Origin: RHKX01 sp964497825
GTDB taxonomy: Bacteria; Actinomycetota; Thermoleophilia; Solirubrobacterales; 70-9
Direction: 5' to 3'
NCBI GenBank assembly: GCA_964497825.1
Contig: CAZCFA010000001.1
Span: 1-64,000 of the forward strand
DNA: 64,000 bases
Position numbers and translations under genes: made by a program. Positions within the stretch are counted from its first letter, which is position 1, and every line of letters starts with the position of its first letter. The notes beneath the pieces are model-generated. The model saw nothing but the letters and a program-made list of their open reading frames with translations. It had not been told where the DNA came from and did no database searches. Below, piece after piece: positions 49,928 through 58,628 of this stretch.

Positions 49928-51379
49928 TCATCGTCCGGCGCCTGCGAGCCCGCTTGCGAGCTCGACCAGCAGCCGCGTCCCGAACCCGGTCGCGCCCTTG
50001 CCGACGTACTCGCGGCCGACGTCCCAGGAGGTGCCGGCGATGTCGAGGTGGGCCCAGGTGACGCCGTCGACGAACTCCTCGAGGAACGCCGCCGCGGTGA
50101 TCGCCCCCGCCTTGCGCTTCGGCGCCGAGTTGGTCAGGTCGGCGGTCGTCCCCCGCATCAGCTCCTTGTACTCGGGGTGCAGGGGCAGGCGCCAGACGAG
50201 CTCGCCGACGGTCGCGCCGGCGGCGGCGACCCGCTCGGCCCAATCGTCGTCGTTGGCGACAAGCCCGGCGTGGCTCGAGCCGAGCGCGACGACCACGGCC
50301 CCGGTCAGCGTCGCGATGTCGACGAGGCGGTCGGCGCCAGCGCGGACCGCCCAGGTCAGCGCGTCGGCGAGGATCAGCCTGCCCTCGGCGTCGGTGTTGT
50401 TGACCTCGACCGTGCGGCCGTTGAGCTGGGTGATCACGTCGCCGGGGCGGGTCGCCGACCCCGACGGCATGTTCTCGACCGCGGGCACGACCGCGATCAG
50501 GTCGATCGGCAGCGCCAGCTCGGCGATCGCCGCGGTCGCCTCGAGCACCGCGGCGGCGCCCGACATGTCCTTCTTCATCAGCTCCATCCCCGCCGCCGGC
50601 TTGATCGAGATGCCGCCGCTGTCGAAGGTGACCCCCTTGCCGACGAGGCCGAGCGTCGGGCCCGCGGACCGCGGCCCCGCGCCGGCGTAGCGGAGCGTGA
50701 TCAGCGCCGGGTCCTTGGCCGAGCCGGCGGCGACCGCGGCGAGCCCGCCGAGGCCCTCGGCCTCGATCTCGGCGGCGCCGAGGATCCGCGCCTCGAGCCG
50801 CTCGCCGGCGGACGCGATCTCGCGGGCGCGATCGGCGAGGAACGCCGGGTCGCAGATGTTCGCGGGGAGGTTCTGCAGGTCGCGGGCGCGGTTCGCGGCC
50901 GCGGAGGCGGCGCGCGCGACCGGCACCGTCGCGGCGGCGCGCTCGGGGTCGGCGGCGCCGTGCAGGGTCAGCGACTCGATCTCGACCTCGTCGCGATCGC
51001 GGTCGGCGGCGCTCTTGAGCCGGTCGAAGCGGTAGGCGGCCAGGATCGTCCCCGCGGTCAGCGCCGCCGGAACCGCGGCGCCCGGCGGGCACTGCCAGGC
51101 GATCGCCGCGGCGTCGAGGCGGCGTGCCTGGCGGACGGCGAGCGCGGCGGCGACCCGCGCCCGCTCGGGCTCGAACTCGTCGCGCTGGCCGAGCCCGACG
51201 ACGAGCGCGCGGCCGCCCTCGGGGCGCAGCACCGAGAGGCTCCCCTCCTGCGCGCGGGCATCCTCGGCCCCGGCGGCGTCGCGGAGGTCGGGCGGCAGCT
51301 CCTCGCCGGCGAACAGGCCGAGGCAGCGGAGGGCGCCGTCGACCGCGGCTGCCGGTGCCTGGGAGAGCTCGACGCGCAT
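49928..51379 (-). CDS. pepA: Leucyl aminopeptidase (M17 family)
   Basis: This 483-residue cytosolic dinuclear-metal aminopeptidase removes N-terminal residues from peptides. The C-terminal catalytic domain has KGVTFDSGGISIKPAAGMELMKKDMSGAA, NMPSGSATRPGDVI and the signature NTDAEGRLILADAL near residue 326, which together contain the metal and bicarbonate ligands. The start is supported by a TATCGT hexamer 6 nt upstream. The gap 49774-49927 contains nothing recognisable. Confidence 0.94.
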   Translation of the reverse strand: MRVELSQAPAAAVDGALRCLGLFAGEELPPDLRDAAGAEDARAQEGSLSVLRPEGGRALVVGLGQRDEFEPERARVAAALAVRQARRLDAAAIAWQCPPGAAVPAALTAGTILAAYRFDRLKSAADRDRDEVEIESLTLHGAADPERAAATVPVARAASAAANRARDLQNLPANICDPAFLADRAREIASAGERLEARILGAAEIEAEGLGGLAAVAAGSAKDPALITLRYAGAGPRSAGPTLGLVGKGVTFDSGGISIKPAAGMELMKKDMSGAAAVLEATAAIAELALPIDLIAVVPAVENMPSGSATRPGDVITQLNGRTVEVNNTDAEGRLILADALTWAVRAGADRLVDIATLTGAVVVALGSSHAGLVANDDDWAERVAAAGATVGELVWRLPLHPEYKELMRGTTADLTNSAPKRKAGAITAAAFLEEFVDGVTWAHLDIAGTSWDVGREYVGKGATGFGTRLLVELASGLAGAGR

Positions 51380-51385
51380 CGGGCC

Positions 51386-51391
51386 ACGATA
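51386..51391 (-). promoter_or_regulatory. Leaderless-type -10 element (TATCGT)
   Basis: On the minus strand TATCGT ends 6 nt before the pepA ATG, without a ribosome-binding site. Confidence 0.5.
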
Positions 51392-51469
51392 GAGGTGATC
51401 GGCGCGGCGCCGGCCTCATTACGATCCCCGGCACCCCGCTTCCACCCACCAGCCTCAGGAGATCAGCCG

Positions 51470-52645
51470 ATGCCCCAGACCGTGATCCTCGCGACCGCCC
51501 GGACGCCGTTCGGGAAGATGGGCGGCGCGCTGGCCCCGCTCGACGCCACCGACCTCGGCGGGACCGTGATCGCGGCCGCGCTCGAACGCTCCGGCGTCGA
51601 CCCCGAGCAGGTCGAGGGCGTCTCCTACGGCCAGGTACTGCAGGCCGGCCAGGGGCAGATCCCCTCGCGCCAGGCGCAGATCAAGGCCGGGATCCCGAAG
51701 CAGGTCGCGTCGGAGACGGTCAACAAGGTCTGCGCCTCCGGCATGCGCTCGGTCGGGCTGCTCGACCAGGCGGTCCGCGCCGGCGACGTCGGCGTCGCCG
51801 TCGGCGGCGGCATGGAGTCGATGTCGAACGCGCCCTACCTGCTCCCCGGCGCCCGCTTCGGGTTCCGGATGGGGGACGTCGCCGCGATCGACGCGATGAC
51901 CCACGACGGGCTCACCAACCCGTTCACCGACAAGCAGATGATCAACGAGGCGAGCGAGGTCGGCAACGAGCTCGAGATCACCCGCCCCGACCTCGACCGC
52001 TTCGCCGTGCGCTCGCACGAGCTCGCCGCGCGGGCGACCGACGAGGGCCGGCTCGCCGAGGAGATCGTCGAGGTGACGGTCAAGACCCGCAAGGGCGAGA
52101 ACGTGGTCGGCGCCGACGAGGCGATCCGGCCCGACACCTCGCTCGAGACCCTGGCCAAGCTGAAGGCGATCGGCGGCCCCGACGCCACCCACACCGCCGG
52201 CAACTCTCCCGGCGTCAACGACGGCGCCTCGGCCGTCGTCGTCGCATCGGAGGAGTGGGCGCGGGCCAACGGCAAGGACGGGCTCGCGACGATCGTCGGC
52301 TACGGGATGGTCGGCGACGACTTCGCCTACCTCGCGAAGACCCCGGCGAGGGCGGCCCAGCAGGCGCTCGAGCGGGCCGGGCTCAGCGCCTCCGACGTCG
52401 ACCTCTGGGAGATCAACGAGGCGTTCGCCTCGGTCGCCCTGAACTCGATCCGGATGCTCGGCATCGACGAGGACAAGGTCAACGTCAACGGCGGTGCGAT
52501 CGCGCTCGGGCACCCGATCGGCGCCTCCGGCGGGCGGATCATCGGCGCCCTCGTGCACGAGCTGCAGCGCCGCGGCGGCGGCCTCGGCTGCGCCGCGATC
52601 TGCTCCGGCGGCGGCCAGGGCGACGCGATCCTCGTCCGCGTCTGA
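51470..52645 (+). CDS. Acetyl-CoA acetyltransferase (thiolase)
   Basis: The enzyme has 391 residues from the ATG preceded by AGGAGA. Catalytic residues are present: Cys88 in NKVCASGMRSV, the NEAFA motif, His in GGAIALGHPIGASG and the second Cys in ICSGGGQGDA. This is the short-chain thiolase family (acetoacetyl-CoA thiolase or the last step of beta-oxidation), which would act with the acyl-CoA dehydrogenase, mutase and ETF genes of this window. A very long in-frame extension upstream is an antisense shadow of pepA. Confidence 0.95.
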   Translation: MPQTVILATARTPFGKMGGALAPLDATDLGGTVIAAALERSGVDPEQVEGVSYGQVLQAGQGQIPSRQAQIKAGIPKQVASETVNKVCASGMRSVGLLDQAVRAGDVGVAVGGGMESMSNAPYLLPGARFGFRMGDVAAIDAMTHDGLTNPFTDKQMINEASEVGNELEITRPDLDRFAVRSHELAARATDEGRLAEEIVEVTVKTRKGENVVGADEAIRPDTSLETLAKLKAIGGPDATHTAGNSPGVNDGASAVVVASEEWARANGKDGLATIVGYGMVGDDFAYLAKTPARAAQQALERAGLSASDVDLWEINEAFASVALNSIRMLGIDEDKVNVNGGAIALGHPIGASGGRIIGALVHELQRRGGGLGCAAICSGGGQGDAILVRV

Positions 52646-52681
52646 GCGCCGGCTCGGCGCGACGCCGGCGCCGGCTTGGGT

Positions 52682-52828
52682 CCGCCGTCCGCCGGCCGCT
52701 ACCCGACGTCGGCGGGATCGCCGTCCGCCGGCCGCCGCCGGACGTCGGCGGGACCGGGCTTCGAAGGCCGCTGTCCGACGTCGCCGGCCGCGGGCTTCGG
52801 CGGCCGCTGCCCGAAGTCGGCGGGACCG
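52682..52828 (+). repeat. 36-bp tandem repeat, four units
   Basis: GTCGGCGGGA-type cores recur at 52708, 52744, 52780 and 52816, an exact 36-bp period with substitutions. In one frame it reads as a 12-residue repeat (SAGRRRTSAGPG-like), but no start or ribosome-binding site supports translation. It opens the gene-free stretch 52646-53388. Confidence 0.7.
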
Positions 52829-52870
52829 GCTACGACCGGCTCGGCGCTGCCGCTCGCCGGCCCCCGGCCC

Positions 52871-53013
52871 GGCCAAGCCGCGGAACCCCAGCGCTGGTCG
52901 CGCCCGCGCCCGGCCGAGCCGCAGATCACAGCGCTGCTCGCCGCCCGCGCCCGGCCGAGCCGCGGATCCCAGCGCTGCTCGCCGCCCCGCCCAGCCGAGC
53001 CGCAGATTCCGGC
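52871..53013 (+). repeat. About 40-bp tandem repeat running into palindrome copy E
   Basis: Units containing GAGCCGCGGATCCCAGCGCTG-like sequence have their GCGCTG/GCACTG cores at 52891, 52931, 52972 and 53012 (steps of 40, 41, 40). The last unit is the left arm of palindromic copy E, so the array seems to have grown by amplifying that arm. Confidence 0.6.
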
Positions 53014-53037
53014 ACTGGGCTGGCCGCAATCCGCGGC
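52999..53037 (+). repeat. Palindromic repeat copy E
   Basis: The arms GCCGCAGATTCCGGC and GCCGCAATCCGCGGC are separated by 9 nt (ACTGGGCTG). The flank after the right arm, TCGATCAGGTTCGAA, is shared with copies F and G, defining a second subfamily distinct in flanks from copies A-D. Confidence 0.8.
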
Positions 53038-53153
53038 TCGATCAGGTTCGAACCGCCGGACGGGTCGGCCGGCGGTTCGGCAGCGTCGGGCGCGTCGGCG
53101 CCCGCTTCGACCGGCTCGGCGCGGGTGCTCGCCGGCCCCCCGGCACCGGCCGA

Positions 53154-53192
53154 GCCGCAGATTCCGGCACTGGGCTGGCCGCAATCCGCGGC
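53154..53192 (+). repeat. Palindromic repeat copy F
   Basis: Both arms and the loop are identical to copy E, followed by TCGATCAAAGTTCGAG. It lies 155 bp after copy E, close to the 149-150 bp spacing of pairs A/B and C/D. Confidence 0.8.
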
Positions 53193-53375
53193 TCGATCAA
53201 AGTTCGAGCCGCCGGGGCTGGGCGGCCGGTGGTCCGGCGGGGCCGGCGCCCCGGAAGGGCGACCGCCGGTCCGGTCATGGCGACCCGCGGTCCGGCAGCG
53301 GCGGCCGGCGCCGTCCTGCGGCGCCTGGGGAAGGCCCGCGGCCCGGCCGGCCCCGGGCTGCTGATCTTCGCCATC

Positions 53376-53381
53376 TAGCCT
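53376..53381 (+). promoter_or_regulatory. Leaderless-type -10 element (TAGCCT)
   Basis: TAGCCT ends 7 nt before the ATG of the HAD phosphatase gene; no Shine-Dalgarno sequence is present. Confidence 0.45.
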
Positions 53382-53388
53382 GCTTGCG

Positions 53389-54138
53389 ATGACCGAGCCC
53401 CGCGGCGCCGCCTTCTTCGACCTCGACCGGACGCTGATGTCGGGATCGAGCGGCGCCCAGTTCGGCCGGGCCGCGTTCCGCAGCGGCATGGTCTCGCGGC
53501 GGGTGATGACCCGCTGGGCGCTCGAGCACCTGCGGTTCCGCCTGCGCGGCGCCAGCGACGAGCAGACCGAGGCGCTCGTACGCGAGGTCAGCGAGCTGCT
53601 GCGCGGCGTCCCCGAGCGGAGCCTGCGGCGGATGGTCCCCGACCTGATGGCGGCGATCCTGCCCCGGATCTACCCGCAGATGCTGGAGCAGGTGCGCTCC
53701 CACCAGGACGCTGGGCGGCCGGCGTTCATCGTCAGCGCCGCCAGCCACGGGGTCGTCGAGCTGCTCGCCCGCGTCCTCGACATGGAGGGTGGAATCGGCA
53801 GTCGCTACGAGGTCGACGGCGACGGCCGCTACACGGGCCGGCTGATCGGCGGACTCAACTACGGCGCTCAGAAGGTCGCGCCGATGCGCGAGTTCGCCGT
53901 CGTCCACGGAATCGACCTCGAGGCCTCCTGGGCCTACTCCGACGCGGCCTCCGACCTGCCGATGCTCGAGCTCGTCGGCAATCCGGTCGCGGTCAATCCC
54001 GACGCCGAGCTGCTGGCGCTCGCCCGCGAGCGCGGCTGGCGGGTGATGCGATTCGAGCGCCTCGGCCGCCGGATCGCGGTCGCCGCGGCGGCGCTTGCGG
54101 CGGTGGTCGCCGGCGGCGCAGTCGCCCGCCGCCGCTGA
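53389..54138 (+). CDS. HAD-IB family hydrolase (SerB-like)
   Basis: This 249-residue phosphatase has motif I FFDLDRTLM with the nucleophilic and acid/base Asp pair (DxD), motif II in FIVSAASHGVVELLARVLD, and motif III/IV K...AYSDAASDLPMLELVGNPVAVNPD. This is the subfamily IB of HAD hydrolases related to phosphoserine phosphatase. Its C-terminus adds one hydrophobic helix (IAVAAAALAAVVAGGAVA) and RRR, so it may be membrane-tethered. The substrate is unknown. Confidence 0.88.
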   Translation: MTEPRGAAFFDLDRTLMSGSSGAQFGRAAFRSGMVSRRVMTRWALEHLRFRLRGASDEQTEALVREVSELLRGVPERSLRRMVPDLMAAILPRIYPQMLEQVRSHQDAGRPAFIVSAASHGVVELLARVLDMEGGIGSRYEVDGDGRYTGRLIGGLNYGAQKVAPMREFAVVHGIDLEASWAYSDAASDLPMLELVGNPVAVNPDAELLALARERGWRVMRFERLGRRIAVAAAALAAVVAGGAVARRR

Positions 54139-54219
54139 GGCGGGGCGATGGCGGCGGCGCCCGCGCCGGCGGTCGCCGGCGGCGCCTTGACCCGGCGCCG
54201 TTGAGCGGGGCCGATCATC

Positions 54220-54225
54220 TAGGCT
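54220..54225 (+). promoter_or_regulatory. Leaderless-type -10 element (TAGGCT)
   Basis: TAGGCT ends 6 nt before the GTG of the amidase gene, in the 93-bp gap after the HAD gene. Confidence 0.45.
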
Positions 54226-54231
54226 CGCGCC

Positions 54232-55650
54232 GTGGATCGAACGCGGTTGCTCGCGGCGGGAATCGTCCGTCAGGCCGAGCTGCTGGCGAGCGGCGAGGTC
54301 TCCTCGCGCGAGCTGACCGAGGCCTGCCTGCGGCGGATCGAGGAGCTCGAGCCGCGCCTCAACGCGTTCCGGGTCGTGCTCGCCGAGCGCGCTCGCGAGG
54401 CCGCCGACGAGGCCGACCGCCGGCTCGCCGCCGGCGATCGGGCGCCGCTGCTCGGCGTCCCGGTCGCGGTCAAGGACAACGTCGACGTCGCCGGCGAGCT
54501 GAGCGCGCACGGGACCCGGGCCTTCACGACGATCGCCGGCGCCGACTCGGCGCAGGCGGCGAGGCTGCGCGAAGCCGGCGCCGTCCTGGTCGGCAAGACG
54601 AACCAGCCGGAGCTGGCGATCCTCCCGTTCACCGAGACCGAGGCCTGGGGGATAACCCGCAATCCCTGGGACCCCGGCCGGACGCCGGGTGGCTCTTCGG
54701 GCGGCTCCGGCGCCGCCGTCGCGGCGCTGATGGTCGGCGCCGCCTCGGCCTCCGACGGCGGCGGCTCGATCCGGATCCCGGCCGCATGCTGCGGCCTGTT
54801 CGGCCTCAAGCCGCAGCGCGGGCGCATCAGCCTGATGCCCGATCGCGAGCACTGGTACGGGCTCACCGCCGCCGGGTGCCTGACCCGGCGCGTCGCTGAC
54901 GCGGCGTTGTGGCTGGACGTCGTCTCCGGCCGCGTCGACGGCGATGCCGACACGCCGCCGCCAGCGCCGGGATCGTTCGCCGCGGCGGCCGCGACGGCGC
55001 CCGGCAGGCTGCGAATCGCCGCCGCGATCGAGCCCCCGCGGGCGCTGCTGCCGCCGGTCCGCGACGAGCGCATCGCCGCCGCGTTCGCGGCGACCAAGGA
55101 GGCGCTGCGCGGGCTCGGCCACGAGGTCGTCGACCACGAGCTCGACTACGGCACGGTCGCCAACGACTTCATCCCCCGCTACCTGCGCGGGATCGCCGCC
55201 GACGTCGCCGGCGTCGAGTTCCCCGAGCGGCTCGAGCCGCGAACGAGGGGCTTCGGACGGCTCGGCCGCCGCGTGCCGGAGCGGGCGCTGCAGGCGTCGC
55301 TGCGCCGCCAGGGCGAGCACGCGGCGCGGATCAACGCGGTCTTCGACGGCTTCGACCTGGTGCTGACGCCGACCGCCGCCGAGCCCGCCGTCGAGATCGG
55401 TCGCTGGGCCGGCATCGGCGCCCTGCGCACCCTGCTCGGCATCGCCCGCAGCTTCCCCTACACGCCGGTCTGGAACCAGACCGGCCAGCCGGCGGCGTCG
55501 ATCCCGGCCCCGGTCGGCGCCGGCGAGCTCCCGGTCGGGATGACGCTGGTCGCGCCGCCCGACCGCGAGGATCTGCTGCTGGCGCTCGCCGCCGAGCTCG
55601 AGGCCGAGACCGGCTGGCCCGACCGCGTCCCGCCGATCGCCGCGGGCTGA
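54232..55650 (+). CDS. Amidase signature family enzyme
   Basis: This 472-residue enzyme has the Ser-cisSer-Lys triad motifs: Lys in VPVAVKDNVDVAG, the Gly/Ser-rich TPGGSSGGSGAAVAALM, and SDGGGSIRIPAACCGLFGLKP carrying the catalytic Ser. It is one of the many amidases of unassigned substrate in Actinobacteria. GatA is less likely because gatB/gatC are absent nearby. It starts at a GTG. Confidence 0.9.
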   Translation: MDRTRLLAAGIVRQAELLASGEVSSRELTEACLRRIEELEPRLNAFRVVLAERAREAADEADRRLAAGDRAPLLGVPVAVKDNVDVAGELSAHGTRAFTTIAGADSAQAARLREAGAVLVGKTNQPELAILPFTETEAWGITRNPWDPGRTPGGSSGGSGAAVAALMVGAASASDGGGSIRIPAACCGLFGLKPQRGRISLMPDREHWYGLTAAGCLTRRVADAALWLDVVSGRVDGDADTPPPAPGSFAAAAATAPGRLRIAAAIEPPRALLPPVRDERIAAAFAATKEALRGLGHEVVDHELDYGTVANDFIPRYLRGIAADVAGVEFPERLEPRTRGFGRLGRRVPERALQASLRRQGEHAARINAVFDGFDLVLTPTAAEPAVEIGRWAGIGALRTLLGIARSFPYTPVWNQTGQPAASIPAPVGAGELPVGMTLVAPPDREDLLLALAAELEAETGWPDRVPPIAAG

Positions 55651-55835
55651 CGGCCGCCGCTGGCCGCCCGACCGCGCCCCTGCGGGCGCCCCTACCCTGT
55701 CCCGCCGATCGCCGCGGGCCGACGGCCGCCGCGCGGCTCCCCGGCGCCCCACCCTGTCGCCGCGTTCGCCGGGCCGACGCCTGCCGCGGGGGCCAAGCGG
55801 CGACCGCGGCGGCGCTCGCCGGCCTGCCCGGTCGA

Positions 55836-55874
55836 GCCGCAGATTCCGGCACTGGGGCAGCCGCAATCCGCGGC
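55836..55874 (+). repeat. Palindromic repeat copy G
   Basis: The arms GCCGCAGATTCCGGC and GCCGCAATCCGCGGC are identical to copies E and F, with the 3' flank TCGATCAAGTTCGAAC. It lies in the gene-free stretch 55651-56070, which otherwise holds GC-rich sequence with a duplicated GCCGATCGCCGCGGG motif (near 55630 and 55701) and no convincing frame. Confidence 0.8.
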
Positions 55875-56058
55875 TCGATCAAGTTCGAACGACCGGACGC
55901 GGGTGGCCGCCGGTCCGGCGGTGCCCGGCGCGGCGGCCGGCGCTCCAGCAGCGCCCGGCGCGCCCGCGCCGGCTTCAGCCGGCTCGGCGTCCCGCGATCG
56001 CCGCGGGCCGGCGCCCGCCGCGTGCCCCGCTCGCCGCGGCCCCCGGCGGCGCCGGCGA

Positions 56059-56064
56059 TACGCT
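56059..56064 (+). promoter_or_regulatory. Leaderless-type -10 element (TACGCT)
   Basis: TACGCT ends 6 nt before the ATG of the acyl-CoA mutase gene; no ribosome-binding site is present. Confidence 0.5.
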
Positions 56065-56070
56065 CCCGGC

Positions 56071-57684
56071 ATGGCGATCGAGCAGCGAGCGCGCGAGCGG
56101 GAGGCCCCGTTCACGACCCTCTCCGGGCACCCGGTCGAGGCCCTCTACAGCGCCGGCGACCTCGCCGGCCACGACGCCGAGCGCGACGAGGGGCGCCCGG
56201 GCGAGTTCCCGTTCACCCGCGGCGTCTACGAGTCGATGTACCGCGAGCGGCTGTGGACGATGCGGCAGTTCGCCGGGTTCGGCACCGTCGAGGAGACCAA
56301 CCGCCGCTTCCGCTACCTGCTCGACCAGGGCCAGACCGGGCTCTCGACCGCGTTCGACATGCCGACGCTGATGGGGCTCGACTCCGACCATGAGCGCTCG
56401 TTCGGCGAGGTCGGCGTCGAGGGCGTCGCGCTCGACACCGTCGATGACATGGCGACCCTGTTCGACGGGATCCCGCTCGACGAGGTGACGGTCTCGATGA
56501 CGATCAACGCCCCGGCGGCGATCCTGCTCGCCTTCTACGTCGTCGCCGCCGAGGAGAAGGGGATCCGCCCGCACGAGCTCGGCGGCACGATCCAGACCGA
56601 CATCCTCAAGGAGTACATCGCCCAGAAGGAGTGGTGCTTCCCGGTCGAGCCGGCGATGCGGATCGTCACCGACATGATCGAGTGGTGCGCGGCCGAGATG
56701 CCGCGCTGGCACCCGATCTCGATCTCCGGCTACCACATCCGCGAGGCCGGCTCGACGGCGCAGCAGGAGCTCGCGTTCACGCTCAAGAACGGGCTCACCT
56801 ACGTCGAGCGCGCGGTCGGGCGCGGCCTCGATGTCGACCGCTTCGCGCCGCGGCTGAGCTTCTTCTTCAACGCCCACATCGACTTCTTCGAGGAGATCGC
56901 CAAGTACCGCGCCGCGCGCCGGATCTGGGCCCGGGAGATGCGCGAGACCTTCGGCGCCCAGCGGCCTGAGTCGTGGCGGCTTCGAACCCACACCCAGACC
57001 GCGGGCGTCAGCCTGACGGCGCAGCAGCCGCTGGTCAACATCGTCCGGACGACGATCGAGGCGATGGCCGGGGTGCTCGGCGGCACCCAGTCGATGCACA
57101 CGAACTCGTTCGACGAGGCGCTGGCGCTGCCGACCGAGGAGGCGGTCCGGATCGCGCTGCGGACCCAGCAGGTGATCGCGCACGAGTCCGGGGTCACCAA
57201 CACGGTCGATCCGCTCGGCGGCTCCTACTTCGTCGAGAAGCTGACCGACGAGCTCGAGGCGGCCGCCTACGACTACTTCGCCCGCATCGACGAGCTCGGC
57301 GGCATGGCCGCCGCGATCGAGGCCAACTTCCCCCAGCGCGAGATCGCCGACGCCGCCTTCGCCCACCAGGCGGCGCTCGAGCGCGGCGATCGGATCATGG
57401 TCGGGGTCAACGCCTTCGCGGTCGCCGACGACGAGCTGACGGAGATCCATCGTCCCGACCCGGACGCCGAGCGGCGCCAGCGCGAGCGCCTGGCGCGGAC
57501 GCTTGCCGACCGCGACGGCGGCGCCGCCGAGGCCGCGATCGAGCGCCTCCGCGAGGCCGCCGCCGGCGACGCCAACCTGATGGCGCCGCTGCTCGACTGC
57601 GCCCGGGCCCGGGTCAGCGAGGGGGAGATGGTCGCGGCGATGCAGTCGGTCTTCGGCACCTACACCGAGACCCCGGTCTACTGA
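56071..57684 (+). CDS. icmA: Acyl-CoA mutase large subunit, isobutyryl-CoA mutase type
   Basis: This 537-residue protein is the substrate-binding TIM-barrel half of a B12-dependent acyl-CoA mutase, without a cobalamin domain. Family motifs are present: GQTGLSTAFDMPTLMG, GGTIQTDILKEY, ISISGYHIREAGST and THTQTAGVSLTAQQP. The residues that separate isobutyryl-CoA mutase (Phe, Gln) from methylmalonyl-CoA mutase (Tyr, Arg) read Phe67 (MRQFAGFG) and Gln185 (KEYIAQKEW), so I favour isobutyryl-CoA to n-butyryl-CoA isomerisation. Automatic annotation would say methylmalonyl-CoA mutase. Its partner is the small subunit at 58629. Confidence 0.88.
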   Translation: MAIEQRAREREAPFTTLSGHPVEALYSAGDLAGHDAERDEGRPGEFPFTRGVYESMYRERLWTMRQFAGFGTVEETNRRFRYLLDQGQTGLSTAFDMPTLMGLDSDHERSFGEVGVEGVALDTVDDMATLFDGIPLDEVTVSMTINAPAAILLAFYVVAAEEKGIRPHELGGTIQTDILKEYIAQKEWCFPVEPAMRIVTDMIEWCAAEMPRWHPISISGYHIREAGSTAQQELAFTLKNGLTYVERAVGRGLDVDRFAPRLSFFFNAHIDFFEEIAKYRAARRIWAREMRETFGAQRPESWRLRTHTQTAGVSLTAQQPLVNIVRTTIEAMAGVLGGTQSMHTNSFDEALALPTEEAVRIALRTQQVIAHESGVTNTVDPLGGSYFVEKLTDELEAAAYDYFARIDELGGMAAAIEANFPQREIADAAFAHQAALERGDRIMVGVNAFAVADDELTEIHRPDPDAERRQRERLARTLADRDGGAAEAAIERLREAAAGDANLMAPLLDCARARVSEGEMVAAMQSVFGTYTETPVY

Positions 57685-57687
57685 GCG

Positions 57688-57707
57688 GGGGCCGCGAGCG
57701 CGGCCCC
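57688..57707 (+). terminator. Hairpin after the mutase gene
   Basis: A perfect 8-bp GC stem (GGGGCCGC, loop GAGC, GCGGCCCC) starts 3 nt after the stop. There is no U-tract, so it may terminate weakly or protect the mRNA end. Confidence 0.45.
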
Positions 57708-57830
57708 ATCCGGCCTCCATCGGCGGCCGCCGTCGGCGCCGCCAGCGCGGTTCCTGCCCTGAACGCGATCTTGCAAGTGTGAGAGCGGCGCTAAGCGATC
57801 GCTAACGCGTTGCTTATCGTGCCGGCCGCG

Positions 57831-58244
57831 ATGCTCGCGCCCCAGCTCCGGCTGATCGCCGCAACCTTCTGCCTGACGATCGTGCTCGCGATCATCCTCG
57901 TCGCCGTTGCCAACGCCGGCGACGCCGGCCGCTACGGCGGCCACGGCAAGAACGTCGACAAGCGCCACAAGCCGGTCTACGACCACCTCTGGAAGCGCAA
58001 GGTCTCGCCGCGCAACAAGCGCTGGGCGCGCCGGGTCGCCGAATGCGAGTCCGGCAAGGACCCCGACGCGATCGGCGCCGGCGGCCTCTACCGCGGCGCC
58101 TTCCAGTTCTCGCTCGCGACCTGGCGCAGCTCGCCGCGCAGCCCCGGCGGCGACCCGATCGCGTTCAGCTTCCGGACGCAGGCGTTCGTCGCCGTGCGGC
58201 TCAAGGGCCGGGCGGGAGCGAGCCCCTGGCCCAGCTGCGGCTAG
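57831..58244 (+). CDS. Rpf-like transglycosylase domain protein
   Basis: From the ATG at 57831 the protein has 137 residues. It begins with a membrane or signal helix (LIAATFCLTIVLAIILVAVANA), then a basic stretch and a C-terminal domain RVAECESGKDPDAIGAGGLYRGAFQFSLATW...WPSCG, the resuscitation-promoting factor/transglycosylase-like fold with the catalytic Glu in ECESG. It would cleave peptidoglycan outside the cell. An AGCGATCGCT palindrome lies about 30 bp upstream. An in-frame TTG at 57810 is a less likely start. Confidence 0.8.
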   Translation: MLAPQLRLIAATFCLTIVLAIILVAVANAGDAGRYGGHGKNVDKRHKPVYDHLWKRKVSPRNKRWARRVAECESGKDPDAIGAGGLYRGAFQFSLATWRSSPRSPGGDPIAFSFRTQAFVAVRLKGRAGASPWPSCG

Positions 58245-58282
58245 CCGATTCGCCGCGGGCGTTGCCGGGTAAGCCCGGCCTG

Positions 58283-58603
58283 ATGAGCGATTACGACTAC
58301 GAGGTCGTCCGCAGCGACGTCGAGGGCTGGGACGTGCGCCGGGTCGGCGAGAGCGAGGCGATCGCCAACTACCCGACCCGCGAGCTCGCCGAGCGGGCGG
58401 CGCAGCGCGATCAGCACGCCGAGAACCTCGGCGGCTCGAATCCGCACCCGGTCGAGGTCCACGCCGAGCTCCACTCCAAGGGGCCGGAGGAGGAGCTCAA
58501 CGTGCGGCGGGTGGTGCTGATCGCGGGCCTGATCCTGCTGACGATGATCACGCTGATCGCCGTGATCGCGATCGTGACCACGACGACCGGCTTCCCCGAC
58601 TGA
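58283..58603 (+). CDS. DUF2188-like small membrane protein
   Basis: This 106-residue protein has a soluble N-terminal part (YEVVRSDVEGWDVRRVGESEAIANYPTRELAERAAQRDQHAE) with the W-x-V...Y-x-T-x-x-x-A pattern of DUF2188, and one C-terminal membrane helix (VVLIAGLILLTMITLIAVIAIV). It is probably tail-anchored in the cytoplasmic membrane. Function unknown. It sits between the Rpf-like gene and the mutase small subunit. Confidence 0.65.
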   Translation: MSDYDYEVVRSDVEGWDVRRVGESEAIANYPTRELAERAAQRDQHAENLGGSNPHPVEVHAELHSKGPEEELNVRRVVLIAGLILLTMITLIAVIAIVTTTTGFPD

Positions 58604-58615
58604 GCCGCGGCGGGA

Positions 58616-58621
58616 TACGCT
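58616..58621 (+). promoter_or_regulatory. Leaderless-type -10 element (TACGCT)
   Basis: TACGCT ends 7 nt before the ATG of the mutase small subunit, the same hexamer found before the large subunit. Confidence 0.5.
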
Positions 58622-58628
58622 TGCCGCG

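Noticed and set aside
49901..51469. A 914-residue frame that would extend the thiolase upstream
   Set aside because: The upstream part is antisense to pepA, has no domain, and the thiolase has an ATG with a good ribosome-binding site at 51470.
53042..53374. Possible coding frames in the repeat region after the thiolase
   Set aside because: The translations are repetitive Pro/Ala/Arg sequences that follow the repeat units in all frames; there is no start signal.
57785..57805. AGCGATCGCT palindrome upstream of the Rpf-like gene as a specific operator
   Set aside because: It is a 10-bp perfect palindrome, but GCGATCGC-type sequences are common at this GC content and nothing else marks it.
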